NCBI GenBank assembly: GCA_963597615.1
Contig: CAVBQS010000050.1
Location: 1 to 64,000 of the forward strand
Origin: CAKRJP01 sp963597615
GTDB lineage: Bacteria; Bacillota; Clostridia; Lachnospirales; Lachnospiraceae
DNA length: 64,000 bases
Direction: 5' to 3'
Of this stretch, positions 52,829 to 62,255 are shown in pieces. The stretch's first letter is position 1. Every line of letters starts with the position of its first letter. The notes under the pieces are model-generated. The model was not told where the DNA came from. It ran no database searches and saw nothing but the letters and a program-made list of their open reading frames with translations. The position numbers were made by a program, and so were the translations under genes.

Positions 52829-53891
52829 TGCTTACGGCCTCCTCGTCTTCGGATTCTGGCTTGCTCATAATCTGAATGTCAAAAGGATCCACCCAGATTC
52901 CCACCTCTGTTCCCACAGGAACCATATCGGTGCTGTGAACAAGCCATTCAAAATTGTTGGCCATTACTTCCATCTCGTAATGGACCCCTTTGAAAATAAG
53001 ATTGGTGACAGTTCCCGTAATAATGCCTTTTGCTGGATCTACCAAATCAATATCCTCGGGACGAATTACAGCATCCACAGGCTGATTGGTTCCAAAACCA
53101 GTATCTACACAAGTAAAATTAGCTCCTAAAATTTTAACTAATTTGTCCTTTACCATAATGGCAGGTAAAATATTGCTGTCTCCAATAAAATCGGCCACAA
53201 AAGCGTTCTCTGGTTCATTGTAAATATCCTCAGGAGTACCAATTTGCTGAATATATCCCTGGTTCATAACCACGATCGTATCAGACATAGTAAGGGCTTC
53301 TTCCTGGTCATGGGTAACATAGATAAAAGTAATTCCCAGCTCGTTTTTTAGGCGAATCAGCTCATATTGCATATCCTGGCGCAGTTTTAGGTCCAAGGCA
53401 CCTAAAGGCTCGTCTAAAAGTAGGACCTTAGGTTCGTTTACAATGGCTCTGGCAATAGCAATTCGCTGCTGTTGACCACCGCTTAAAGAGTCTGGCATAC
53501 GATTGTCAAAGCCTTCCAGATTTACTAATTTTAAGGCATATCGAATTTTGTCATTAATGTAACCTTGGGTTTTCCCCTTAATCTTTAAGCCAAAAGCAAT
53601 ATTTTCTGCAATGGTCATATTAGGAAATAAGGCATATTTTTGAAAAACAGTATTTAGTTGCCTTTTATTGGGGGCTAAATTGGTAATATCTTTTTGGTCA
53701 AAAATAATCTGGCCACTATCAGGAGTTTCAAATCCTCCCAGAATACGAAGCAGGGTGGTCTTTCCACATCCACTAGGGCCCAGAAGAGTCAGAAATTCGT
53801 TCTCTCGCACATAAAGATTCAATTCATCTAGAACAAGATTATCTCCATAGGATTTGGAGATATTGATAATGTCGATTAATTTATTAGGCAT
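52818..53891 (-). CDS. potA: Polyamine ABC transporter ATP-binding protein
   Basis: The 357-residue ATPase of the transporter. Walker A GPSGCGKTT is at 38-46, the signature LSGGQQQR and Walker B LLLDEPLGALD follow, and the C-terminal 120 residues form a TOBE-type regulatory domain (DAVIRPEDIDLV). Its ATG directly abuts the aroC stop (TAAATG), and the AAAGGAG site lies inside the 3' end of aroC, so it is translated from the aroC message. Confidence 0.95.
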   Translation of the reverse strand: MPNKLIDIINISKSYGDNLVLDELNLYVRENEFLTLLGPSGCGKTTLLRILGGFETPDSGQIIFDQKDITNLAPNKRQLNTVFQKYALFPNMTIAENIAFGLKIKGKTQGYINDKIRYALKLVNLEGFDNRMPDSLSGGQQQRIAIARAIVNEPKVLLLDEPLGALDLKLRQDMQYELIRLKNELGITFIYVTHDQEEALTMSDTIVVMNQGYIQQIGTPEDIYNEPENAFVADFIGDSNILPAIMVKDKLVKILGANFTCVDTGFGTNQPVDAVIRPEDIDLVDPAKGIITGTVTNLIFKGVHYEMEVMANNFEWLVHSTDMVPVGTEVGIWVDPFDIQIMSKPESEDEEAVSIEE

Positions 53892-55001
53892 TTATGTTGG
53901 TTCTCCTTTATAAAAATGTATGATGTGATCCATTCTGGCAGACATATTTGTAAATAAAAGGTCTACCAGGGTAAGTGCTGTCATAGCCTCCACTACAACT
54001 ACGGCTCGTGGTACAATAACTGGATCGTGTCGTCCGTGGATTGCAATGCTTGTAGGCTCGTGGTTTTTGCTAATGGTTTCCTGGGGACTGGAAATAGAAG
54101 GAGTAGGCTTTATGGCTGCCCGCAAAATAATGGGACTTCCATCACTGATCCCCCCTAAAATTCCTCCGGCATGGTTGCTTTTTTTACTTACCTGTCCTTG
54201 GTCTATGATAAAAGGATCATTGTTGCTCTTTCCTGTGGAAGTTGCTACCGAAAAACCGTCTCCAATCTCCACACCTTTCACGGCACCAATAGACATAATG
54301 GAAGAGGCAAGTCTTGCATCTAACTTGTTAAATACCGGGTCACCGATTCCTGCCGGCATTCCGGTGACGACACATTCAATGATTCCGCCGGAAGAATTCT
54401 GCTCCTTGATACATTCCTCTAAATAAGCAGAAGCTTCCTTGGCATAGTCATTATTTGGCATGTATAAAGGGTTTTGATGCACCTGATCCAAGTGGTAGTC
54501 CTGATTAGGGATAACAATATTGCCGATGGACTTTGTATAGGCATTTACCTTAATGCCTAAAGATTCTAAAATTTTTAAGGCCACGGCTCCCGCAGCTACC
54601 CGGCCAATAGTTTCTCGGCCGGAAGACCGTCCGCCACCCCGGTAATCCCTGAAGCCATATTTTTCATCAAAACTATAATCCGCATGTCCCGGACGATAAG
54701 TATTCCTTATATTGCTGTAATCCTTGGAGTGTTGGTCTTGGTTTTGTACCATCAAAGAAATAGAAGTACCGGTGGTCTGACCTTCGAAAACTCCGGAAAG
54801 AATTTCTACTTGATCGGTTTCTTTCCTGGCAGTAGTAAATTTGCTTTGACCGGGTTTCCTCCTATTTAAATAGACTTGTATATCCTCTTCTGAAAGATCA
54901 AGTCCGGCTGGACATCCGTCGATGGTAACACCGATGGCAGCGCCGTGGGATTCACCCCAGCTAGTTATGGAAAATAATGTTCCGTATGTTGAACCTGACA
55001 T
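53892..55001 (-). CDS. aroC: Chorismate synthase
   Basis: Last step of the shikimate pathway, converting EPSP to chorismate with reduced FMN. The 369-residue protein has the signatures GESHGAAIGVTIDGCPAG near the N-terminus, YRPGHADYSFDEKYG and GGGRSSGRETIGRVAAGA, and RHDPVIVPRAVVVVEAM near the C-terminus. A minus-strand AGGAGG precedes its ATG. No other aro gene is nearby; instead it heads the pot operon with no gap, an unusual pairing of aromatic synthesis and polyamine uptake. Confidence 0.96.
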   Translation of the reverse strand: MSGSTYGTLFSITSWGESHGAAIGVTIDGCPAGLDLSEEDIQVYLNRRKPGQSKFTTARKETDQVEILSGVFEGQTTGTSISLMVQNQDQHSKDYSNIRNTYRPGHADYSFDEKYGFRDYRGGGRSSGRETIGRVAAGAVALKILESLGIKVNAYTKSIGNIVIPNQDYHLDQVHQNPLYMPNNDYAKEASAYLEECIKEQNSSGGIIECVVTGMPAGIGDPVFNKLDARLASSIMSIGAVKGVEIGDGFSVATSTGKSNNDPFIIDQGQVSKKSNHAGGILGGISDGSPIILRAAIKPTPSISSPQETISKNHEPTSIAIHGRHDPVIVPRAVVVVEAMTALTLVDLLFTNMSARMDHIIHFYKGEPT

Positions 55002-55034
55002 TGATAGGACCTCCTAAAAAACTCTACGGACTCC

Positions 55035-55063
55035 ATTATATTAGAAACAATAGGAAACAGCAA
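55035..55063 (-). promoter_or_regulatory. Promoter of aroC-potABCD
   Basis: On the minus strand, TTGCTG (55058-55063) and TATAAT (55035-55040) are separated by 17 bases, 34 bases upstream of aroC. Confidence 0.6.
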
Positions 55064-55119
55064 TTATATTTTTTAAGAAGGAAGACTGTAAATGTGACGA
55101 AAAATTAATATTTTGACTA

Positions 55120-55148
55120 TATACAATTAAGAAATCACATTATATAAT
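55120..55148 (+). promoter_or_regulatory. Possible promoter of the L,D-transpeptidase gene
   Basis: TATAAT at 55143-55148 with TATACA 17 bases upstream (55120-55125). TTGACT at 55113-55118 is a better hexamer but 24 bases away. The call rests on the -10. Confidence 0.4.
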
Positions 55149-55209
55149 TATGCATAAAAGCTAGATTTTATGGAGCTTATGATTATAGTTGTTTTTTGGG
55201 GAGTTATAT

Positions 55210-57111
55210 ATGAGTAATCAAAAGCGCAAGGGAACCGGTAAAAATAAAAGGCCGGAACGCAGAAAAGACTCTCATTTGGAAAAAAAGAGAGAACGGAGCC
55301 TTGAAAAGAGACTAGAGACTAGTCTTCAAGAAGAGGACCTTGATGATTTAGAGGATTTAAGAGAGAGCCTCGAGGAGGAAGCGTCAGAGGAATCAGCGGA
55401 GCTTAATGACAATGATTATCTGGAGGATGATGTGGAATCCGAGAAAGATGAGAATCTGGAGAAAGATGAGAACTTTGAATTCGAGGAAGATGAAAATTTA
55501 GAGAATGATGAGAATTTTGAATTTGACGAAGATGAAGAAGATAAGGATGCTTCTGAAGATGGAAGAAATTTAAAAAAATCTCACAAGGCGAAAGAGCCAA
55601 AATATAAAGATATAGATGAAACATTTGAAATGAGTAAGGCGCAGAAAGAAAAGATGGCAAAGAAGGCAAAGAAAAAAACTGTTCACAGAGGCAGACGTAA
55701 GAAAAATAAAAATGGTGGTAAGATCGCGGCGATTACAATGGGTGTTGTTGTTGCAGTCTGTGCAGTAATCTACATAGGAATGGGACTATTTTTCCAAAAT
55801 CATTTTGTTTTTAATACCACTGTCAATGGGGTGGATTATTCTCTGGAGAGCCCTTCCAAGGTTGAGAAGATCATGAGACAGAAGGTTGATAATTATTCTT
55901 TGACCCTTGTAGGATCTGATGGAAGTACAGAGGCCATTTCCGGTGATGAGATTGGTGTGGCTTATAAATCTGGTGGTGAAGTAGAAGAGCTAATTAAGCA
56001 GCAGGATGGTTGGGCATGGATTTCCTCTTTGTTTGAGAAGAATGAAATTGTAACCAGTGTAGGTGTTACTTATGATGAGACTGCTTTGGCTCAGAAGATT
56101 GATGGCTTGAATTGTGTATCTGATGAGGGGAAAGTAGCATCAGAGAATGCAAAACCAGTATTTAACAATGGCAAGTTTGAAGTTCAGGCAGAAGTTCAGG
56201 GTACTCAGGTTAACAAAGAAAAGCTTACAGAGGTTGTAAAAAGTGCGGTAGATGGTTTCCAGTCAGAGATTAATCTTAAAGACACCGGTTGTTATCAGGC
56301 TCCTGCTTACACTTCTGCATCCCCAGAGGTTCAGGCGGCCTGTGATTCTATGAATTCGTATTTAAATGCATCTGTAACCTATGATTTTTCACCTAACACA
56401 GAGGTGGTGGATGCAGATGATATTGCCCAGTGGCTTACAGTAGATGACAGTATGAATGTGACATTCAACGAAGCTTCGGTGGGAGATTATGTTGCAAACC
56501 TTGCAGCAAAATATGATACAGTAGGAAGTACTAGGACCTTTACTTCTGCTGGTTCAGGAAAGACCATTACTATTAGTGGAGGAGCTTTTGGCTGGCAGAT
56601 TGATCAGGAGGCAGAGACAGCCCTTTTGATTGAGAATATTAAAAACGGAGAGACGGTTACCCGTGAGCCAGAGTATACCAGCAAGGGAAAGACCCGTGAT
56701 GGAGACAATGATATCGGAGACACCTATGCAGAGGTAGATCTTACGAATCAGGTGATGTACTATGTATCAGGTGGTTCTGTAGTTATGTCTACTAATATTG
56801 TAAGTGGTAATCCTAATACAGGACATGCCACCCCTACAGGAGTGCACCGAATTCTTTATAAAGAGTCTCCGTCTACTTTAAAGGGTACTCAGGATGAGAA
56901 TGGTAATTATGAGTATGAGACCGAAGTTACCTTCTGGATGCCATTTACCAATGATGGTTGTGGATTCCATGATGCAACTTGGCAACCAACCTTTGGTGGT
57001 TCCTGGTATTTAACCAATGGATCTCATGGTTGTATTAACATGTCTTACAGCGATGCTGAGAAGCTTTATAGCCTGATTCAAACCAGAGATCCGGTTATTG
57101 TCCATGAGTAA
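55210..57111 (+). CDS. L,D-transpeptidase with peptidoglycan-binding domain
   Basis: A 633-residue single-pass membrane protein that would form 3-3 crosslinks or attach wall polymers outside the cell. A long charged N-terminal region (1-160) includes repeated KDENLE/DENFEFEED acidic units, then a basic stretch (HRGRRKKNKNGGK) and a membrane helix at about 171-195. Outside are two PG-binding-4-like repeats and a C-terminal YkuD domain with the catalytic motif SHGCINM at about 605-611. The ATG at 55210 has GGGGAG 6 bases upstream; a TTG seven codons earlier is less likely. Domain order matches common Clostridia enzymes; the acidic repeat is less usual. Confidence 0.9.
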   Translation: MSNQKRKGTGKNKRPERRKDSHLEKKRERSLEKRLETSLQEEDLDDLEDLRESLEEEASEESAELNDNDYLEDDVESEKDENLEKDENFEFEEDENLENDENFEFDEDEEDKDASEDGRNLKKSHKAKEPKYKDIDETFEMSKAQKEKMAKKAKKKTVHRGRRKKNKNGGKIAAITMGVVVAVCAVIYIGMGLFFQNHFVFNTTVNGVDYSLESPSKVEKIMRQKVDNYSLTLVGSDGSTEAISGDEIGVAYKSGGEVEELIKQQDGWAWISSLFEKNEIVTSVGVTYDETALAQKIDGLNCVSDEGKVASENAKPVFNNGKFEVQAEVQGTQVNKEKLTEVVKSAVDGFQSEINLKDTGCYQAPAYTSASPEVQAACDSMNSYLNASVTYDFSPNTEVVDADDIAQWLTVDDSMNVTFNEASVGDYVANLAAKYDTVGSTRTFTSAGSGKTITISGGAFGWQIDQEAETALLIENIKNGETVTREPEYTSKGKTRDGDNDIGDTYAEVDLTNQVMYYVSGGSVVMSTNIVSGNPNTGHATPTGVHRILYKESPSTLKGTQDENGNYEYETEVTFWMPFTNDGCGFHDATWQPTFGGSWYLTNGSHGCINMSYSDAEKLYSLIQTRDPVIVHE

Positions 57112-57151
57112 ATTTTGATTTTGGTATTATTAAAAAAGAAGAGGTGAGATC

Positions 57152-58285
57152 ATGTATGAATTAATTAAAAAGGATGGTCTTGCAAAGAGAGGAAGATTGC
57201 ATACAGTACATGGCGTCATTGAGACGCCTGTATTTATGAATGTAGGAACCGCTGCCGCTATTAAGGGAGCAGTTTCTACAACTGATTTACAGAAGATTAA
57301 GACTCAGGTAGAATTATCCAATACCTATCACTTGCATGTTCGTCCGGGAGATCAAGTGGTAAAAAAATTAGGTGGACTTCACAAGTTTATGGTATGGGAT
57401 AAGCCGATTCTTACAGATTCCGGTGGATTTCAGGTATTCTCTTTGGCAGGCCTTCGAAGAATTAAAGAGGAAGGTGTTTATTTCAATTCCCATATTGACG
57501 GTCGGAAGATTTTTATGGGACCGGAAGAGAGTATGCAGATTCAGTCTAATCTAGCATCTACCATAGCTATGGCTTTTGATGAATGTCCTTCCAGTGTGGC
57601 AGATAGAGACTATATTGAGAATTCTGTAAATCGAACCACCAGATGGCTGGTTCGCTGTAAAAAAGAGATGGAACGTCTCAATGGTTTGCCAGATACCATT
57701 AACAAACACCAGTTACTTTTTGGTATCAATCAAGGCGGTGTTTATGAAGATATCCGTATTCGCCATGCCGATGAGATTTCTAAGCTTGACTTGGATGGTT
57801 ATGCTGTGGGAGGACTGGCTGTAGGAGAAAGCCATGAGGAAATGTATCGCATCTTAGATGCGGTTGTTCCACATTTGCCTGAAAATAAACCAACCTACCT
57901 TATGGGAGTTGGAACTCCGGCTAATATTTTAGAGGCAGTTGACCGAGGAGTAGATTTCTTTGACTGTGTTTACCCTAGCCGCAATGGTCGCCATGGTCAT
58001 GTATATACTAATCATGGGAAACTGAATCTTTTTAATGCAAGATTTGAACTAGACACCAGACCTATAGAGGAAGGTTGCGGATGCCCGGCTTGTAAGCACT
58101 ACTCTAGAGCCTATATCAGGCATTTGTTAAAGGCAAAGGAGATGCTGGGAATGCGTCTTTGCGTGCTTCACAATCTTTGTTTTTATAATACCATGATGGA
58201 GGAAATCCGACAGGCTATTGAAGAAGACCGTTATAAGGAATATAAGATGAAAAAGATTGAAGGTATGGAGGCGGGAGAAAAATAA
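57152..58285 (+). CDS. tgt: Queuine tRNA-ribosyltransferase
   Basis: Exchanges guanine-34 for preQ1 or queuine in GUN-anticodon tRNAs. The 377-residue protein has DSGGFQVFSLAGLR with a catalytic Asp, the nucleophile Asp in DCVYPSRNGRHG, and a zinc site CGCPAC plus a His in YIRHLL. AGAGGTG precedes the ATG. It lies 68 bases upstream of yajC, a pairing that is widespread in bacteria. Confidence 0.96.
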   Translation: MYELIKKDGLAKRGRLHTVHGVIETPVFMNVGTAAAIKGAVSTTDLQKIKTQVELSNTYHLHVRPGDQVVKKLGGLHKFMVWDKPILTDSGGFQVFSLAGLRRIKEEGVYFNSHIDGRKIFMGPEESMQIQSNLASTIAMAFDECPSSVADRDYIENSVNRTTRWLVRCKKEMERLNGLPDTINKHQLLFGINQGGVYEDIRIRHADEISKLDLDGYAVGGLAVGESHEEMYRILDAVVPHLPENKPTYLMGVGTPANILEAVDRGVDFFDCVYPSRNGRHGHVYTNHGKLNLFNARFELDTRPIEEGCGCPACKHYSRAYIRHLLKAKEMLGMRLCVLHNLCFYNTMMEEIRQAIEEDRYKEYKMKKIEGMEAGEK

Positions 58286-58353
58286 AACTTGCCTAGGGCC
58301 TAAGAATTGTGTATGATAGCAATAGCGTTTAATGAGAATTAGGAGGAAGACAC

Positions 58354-58659
58354 ATGTACGCATCATTACTAGCTTCCAGTTCACAGAGCTGGATCACACT
58401 TATCATTATATATGTTGTTATTTTCGGAGGTTTTTATCTTTTGTTTTTAAGACCTCAAAAGAAAGAGCAGCAGAGAGTGGCTAACATGGTTTCTGAAATG
58501 GAAGTAGGAGATACAGTCCTTACAACCAGCGGATTTTACGGAGTAATTATTGATATTCAGGAAGATGACGTTATCGTAGAGTTTGGTAGCAATAAGAATT
58601 GCCGTATTCCAATGCAGAAATCAGCAATCGCTCAGGTAGAAAAATTATCTGCAGAATAA
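58354..58659 (+). CDS. yajC: Preprotein translocase accessory subunit YajC
   Basis: A 101-residue single-pass membrane protein associated with SecDF. One hydrophobic helix (about 12-31, WITLIIIYVVIFGGFYLLFL) is followed by the family motif RPQKKEQQRVANMVSEMEVG, then TVLTTSGFYGVIIDI in the small cytoplasmic domain. AGGAGG precedes the ATG. secD and secF are not in this window. Confidence 0.94.
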   Translation: MYASLLASSSQSWITLIIIYVVIFGGFYLLFLRPQKKEQQRVANMVSEMEVGDTVLTTSGFYGVIIDIQEDDVIVEFGSNKNCRIPMQKSAIAQVEKLSAE

Positions 58660-58691
58660 GCCCAAGCTTTAAAAAGATGGAAGAAAAGAGC

Positions 58692-58723
58692 AGCCTTTGG
58701 AGAAATCTGAAGGCTGTTTTTTG
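58692..58723 (+). terminator. Terminator after yajC
   Basis: CAGCCTT (58692-58698) pairs with AAGGCTG (58711-58717), followed by T6. Confidence 0.85.
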
Positions 58724-58860
58724 TAACCATAGAAAAGAGACATTGTTAAAATATATTTAGTGAAAAATGACTAAATTGTACAAAGAAATAAACAATTTTG
58801 TGCAAAAATCTTGTTAATTGCACTAAATCAAATACATGGAGTTTTGGCTGTCTAATCGTG

Positions 58861-58889
58861 TTGATATTTTTATAACACAATGATATACT
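58861..58889 (+). promoter_or_regulatory. Promoter of pflB
   Basis: TTGATA at 58861-58866, a 17-base spacer, TATACT at 58884-58889. Upstream (58740-58830) are two TTGTTAA motifs and a TTGTACAA palindrome that could bind a regulator; no full Rex site is present. Confidence 0.7.
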
Positions 58890-58941
58890 AACGTCGAAAA
58901 ACAAATAAATAACATATATTTCAAGAAAGGGGCAAACTACA

Positions 58942-61194
58942 ATGGCACAGTTTGAACAATGGAATGGCTTTGCTGGAAAGATTTGGAAAGATGAGATCAA
59001 TGTACGCGATTTCATTCAGCACAACTATACTCCTTATGATGGAGATGAGTCTTTCTTAGCAGGACCTACAGAAGCTACTAACAAATTATGGGGAAAGCTT
59101 CAGGAATTACAGAAAGAAGAGCGTGCAAAGGGTGGCGTTCTTGAGTGTGAGACAGAAGTTGTTTCTGGTCTTACAGCTTATGGACCTGGATATATTTCTG
59201 AGGAGTTAAAGGACCTCGAGACAGTTGTTGGTCTTCAGACAGATAAGCCGTTGAAGAGAGCTTTCATGCCATACGGTGGAATTAAGATGGCTGAGCAGGC
59301 TGCAGCTAACTATGGATATGAGATTAACCCTGAATTCCATAAGATCTTTACAGAGTATCACAAGACTCACAATCAGGGAGTTTTTGATATCTACACACCG
59401 GAGATGAAGAAGGCGCGTCACTGCAAGGTTATTACAGGACTTCCGGATACTTATGGCCGTGGACGTATCGTAGGCGATTATCGTAGAATTGCTCTTTATG
59501 GTATTGATTTCTTAATGGCAGAGAAGAAGAAAGACTTCGCTAACAGTCAGAAGCATGGTATGAGAGATGAAGATTTCCGTCTTCGTGAAGAAATCTCTGA
59601 TCAGTACAAGGCATTACAGGGAATGAAGAAGATGGCAGAGGTTTATGGATTTGATATTTCTAAGCCGGCTAAGGATGCAAGAGAAGCATGCCAGTGGTTA
59701 TACTTTGGATATCTTGCAGCTATCAAGACTCAGAATGGTGCAGCTATGTCAGTAGGACGTGTGTCAACATTCCTTGATATCTATATTGAGAAGGATCTTC
59801 AGGCTGGAAAGCTTACAGAGGCAGAGGCTCAGGAACTTATTGATCACATGGTTATGAAGTTCCGTATGGTTAAATTTGCTCGTATTCCTTCATATAATGA
59901 ATTGTTCTCAGGAGATCCTACATGGGCAACACTTGAGGTTGGTGGACTTGGACAGGATGGACGTTCTATGGTAACAAAGAATGACTATCGTTTCCTTCAC
60001 ACATTAGAGAACATGGGACCATCACCAGAGCCGAACTTAACAGTTCTTTACTCTAAGAGACTTCCTGAAAACTTCAGAAAGTACGCAGCTTACATCTCAG
60101 TTGAGACAAGCTCAATTCAGTATGAGAACGATGACGTTATGCGTCCAGTATGGGGCGATGACTACAGCATCTGCTGCTGTGTATCTGCTACTCAGACTGG
60201 TAAAGAGATGCAGTTCTTCGGAGCTCGTGCAAACCTTGCTAAGTGCTTACTTTACGCTATCAACGGTGGTATGGATGAGATCAAGAAAGAACAGTGCGGA
60301 CCTAAGGTACAGCCAATTACTGCTGAGTACCTTGAGTATGATGAAGTAATCGAAGCTTATGACAAGATGATGTCTTGGTTAGCTACTCTTTATGTAGAGA
60401 CATTGAATGCAATTCACTATATGCATGACAAATATTTCTACGAGGCAGCTGAGATGGCTCTTATCGATACTAACGTAAGACGTACATTCGCTACAGGTAT
60501 CGCTGGATTCTCTCACGTAGTAGATTCGCTTTCTGCTATTAAGTATGCAAAGGTTAAGGCTATCCGTGACGAGGATGGAATTACAACAGACTTCGAAATC
60601 GAGGGAGACTTCCCAAGATACGGTAACGATGATGAGAGAGCTGACGAGATCGCTGTATGGCTTCTTAGAACATTTATGGAGAAGGTTGCTAGCAACTGGA
60701 CTTACAGAGATTCTGAGCCTACAACATCTATCCTTACAATTACTTCTAACGTAGTATATGGTAAGAATACTGGTGCCCTTCCAGACGGAAGAAAGGCCGG
60801 AGAGTCCCTTTCACCAGGAGCTAACCCATCTTACGGTGCAGAGAAGAGCGGACTTTTAGCATCTCTTAACTCTGTAGCTAAGCTTCCTTATGAGTTGGCA
60901 TTGGATGGTATTTCTAATACTCAGACAATCAACCCAGGTGCACTTGGACATACAGAAGATGAACAGATTAAGAACTTAGTTCAGGTGCTTGACGGATACT
61001 TCGAGCAGGGTGCTCATCACCTTAACGTAAACGTATTCGGTACTGACAAGCTCATCGATGCTATGGAGCACCCAGAGAAGCCTGAATACGCTAACTTCAC
61101 AATCCGTGTATCAGGATACGCTGTTAAATTTATCGACTTGACTCGCGAGCAGCAGTTAGACGTTATCGCAAGAACTTGCCACGAGACTATGTAA
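58942..61194 (+). CDS. pflB: Formate C-acetyltransferase (pyruvate formate-lyase)
   Basis: Glycyl-radical enzyme converting pyruvate and CoA to acetyl-CoA and formate, central to mixed-acid fermentation. The 750-residue length is typical. The catalytic pair is Cys412-Cys413 within ICCCVSA, where a third Cys precedes the pair; the radical Gly725 is in IRVSGYAVKF near the C-terminus. Codon choice differs a little from its neighbours (more CGT, TAC and AAC), as expected of a highly expressed gene. AAAGGGG precedes the ATG. pflA follows after a stable stem-loop. Confidence 0.97.
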   Translation: MAQFEQWNGFAGKIWKDEINVRDFIQHNYTPYDGDESFLAGPTEATNKLWGKLQELQKEERAKGGVLECETEVVSGLTAYGPGYISEELKDLETVVGLQTDKPLKRAFMPYGGIKMAEQAAANYGYEINPEFHKIFTEYHKTHNQGVFDIYTPEMKKARHCKVITGLPDTYGRGRIVGDYRRIALYGIDFLMAEKKKDFANSQKHGMRDEDFRLREEISDQYKALQGMKKMAEVYGFDISKPAKDAREACQWLYFGYLAAIKTQNGAAMSVGRVSTFLDIYIEKDLQAGKLTEAEAQELIDHMVMKFRMVKFARIPSYNELFSGDPTWATLEVGGLGQDGRSMVTKNDYRFLHTLENMGPSPEPNLTVLYSKRLPENFRKYAAYISVETSSIQYENDDVMRPVWGDDYSICCCVSATQTGKEMQFFGARANLAKCLLYAINGGMDEIKKEQCGPKVQPITAEYLEYDEVIEAYDKMMSWLATLYVETLNAIHYMHDKYFYEAAEMALIDTNVRRTFATGIAGFSHVVDSLSAIKYAKVKAIRDEDGITTDFEIEGDFPRYGNDDERADEIAVWLLRTFMEKVASNWTYRDSEPTTSILTITSNVVYGKNTGALPDGRKAGESLSPGANPSYGAEKSGLLASLNSVAKLPYELALDGISNTQTINPGALGHTEDEQIKNLVQVLDGYFEQGAHHLNVNVFGTDKLIDAMEHPEKPEYANFTIRVSGYAVKFIDLTREQQLDVIARTCHETM

Positions 61195-61240
61195 TTAGTC
61201 CTTCGGGCAATGAACTCTTGGATTTTATAACATTTATAAC

Positions 61241-61271
61241 ACTGGCAGGTATAATTTATATACCTGCCAGT
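61241..61271 (+). terminator. Intercistronic stem-loop between pflB and pflA
   Basis: ACTGGCAGGTATA (61241-61253) pairs perfectly with TATACCTGCCAGT (61259-61271) around ATTTA. No T-run follows, so partial termination or mRNA 3'-end stabilisation of pflB is likelier than a complete stop. Confidence 0.7.
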
Positions 61272-61306
61272 TGTGCACTAAAAGGGAAAGAGAAGGATAT
61301 AAGATT

Positions 61307-62038
61307 ATGACAAAAGGCTATATACATTCTTTGGAAAGTTTTGGTTCGGTAGATGGACCAGGGGTTCGATTTATTATTTTTACAACTGGATGTGCTATGC
61401 GTTGCCAGTTTTGCCACAATCCCGATACATGGGACATGAGTAAGGGGACAGAGTATACTGCAGATGACCTCTTAAAGCGAGCGGTAAGATATCGCTCCTA
61501 TTGGGGTGAAGAGGGAGGAATCACGGTCAGTGGTGGAGAACCCTTACTGCAGATTGATTTTGTGACAGAACTTTTTGAAAAGGCCCATGCTATGGGAATT
61601 CATACAACCTTGGATACTAGTGGGAATCCTTTTACAAGAGAGGAACCCTATTTCTCTAAATTTAAGAAACTTATGGAAGTGACAGATCTTTTGTTGGTAG
61701 ACATTAAACATATTGATGATGAGCAACATAAGATTCTTACAGGCCAGTCTAATAAAAATATTCTTGATATGATCAGATATCTTTCTGATATTAAGAAGCC
61801 TATTTGGATTCGTCACGTATTAGTGCCAGAGCGCAGTGATAAGGATGAGTACCTTCATAAGTTGAGAGATTTTATAGACACCTTAGATAATGTAGAGAAA
61901 GTGGAGGTTCTGCCTTATCATACCCTTGGTGTATATAAATGGAAGGAACTAGGATATGAGTATCAGTTGGAGGGAATTGATCCTCCTAGCGATGAGAGAG
62001 TTGCCAATGCAAAACGCATTTTGGGAGCTGCTATGTAG
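61307..62038 (+). CDS. pflA: Pyruvate formate-lyase activating enzyme
   Basis: Radical SAM enzyme that installs the glycyl radical on PflB. From the ATG at 61307 it is 243 residues. The iron-sulfur motif is Cys29-x3-Cys33-x2-Cys36 (CAMRCQFC), and GGEPLLQ follows. The frame is open from 61271, which lies at the end of the stem-loop; AGAAGGA before 61307 gives the standard MTKGYIHSLESFGSVDGPG start. It is expressed with or downstream of pflB and is closed by a strong terminator. Confidence 0.96.
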   Translation: MTKGYIHSLESFGSVDGPGVRFIIFTTGCAMRCQFCHNPDTWDMSKGTEYTADDLLKRAVRYRSYWGEEGGITVSGGEPLLQIDFVTELFEKAHAMGIHTTLDTSGNPFTREEPYFSKFKKLMEVTDLLLVDIKHIDDEQHKILTGQSNKNILDMIRYLSDIKKPIWIRHVLVPERSDKDEYLHKLRDFIDTLDNVEKVEVLPYHTLGVYKWKELGYEYQLEGIDPPSDERVANAKRILGAAM

Positions 62039-62085
62039 TGAACCTTAGGATACCTATTATTGATATAGCTTCCTATTTATACGAA

Positions 62086-62141
62086 TAAACAACGAGTCAA
62101 TCCATCTTTAAAGTAGAGCGGATTGGCTCGTTGTTTAATAT
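62086..62141 (+). terminator. Terminator after pflA
   Basis: An 18-pair stem (arms 62086-62103 and 62120-62137, core AACAACGAG/CTCGTTGTT, one G-U) with a 16-base loop; A-rich left and T-rich right ends. Confidence 0.85.
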
Positions 62142-62176
62142 ATAACAGAGTGCGTTCGGTTTTTTGGGAAATTGTC

Positions 62177-62205
62177 TTGAAGTTTGTACAGAAATACGTT
62201 AATAT
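62177..62205 (+). promoter_or_regulatory. Promoter of leuB-ilvD
   Basis: TTGAAG at 62177-62182, 17 bases, TAATAT at 62200-62205. The leader of about 45 bases is too short for a T-box. Confidence 0.55.
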
Positions 62206-62255
62206 GTTGAGTAAAGATTTTTCCTGATGATTGGAAATAAGAAAGGAAGACGGAT

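Noticed and set aside
58743..58830. Rex (NADH sensor) operator upstream of pflB
   Set aside because: TTGTTAA occurs at 58743 and 58811, but neither copy has the opposing TTAACAA half at the required spacing.
62142..62255. T-box leader before leuB
   Set aside because: The leader is about 45 bases, with no T-box sequence and no antiterminator structure.
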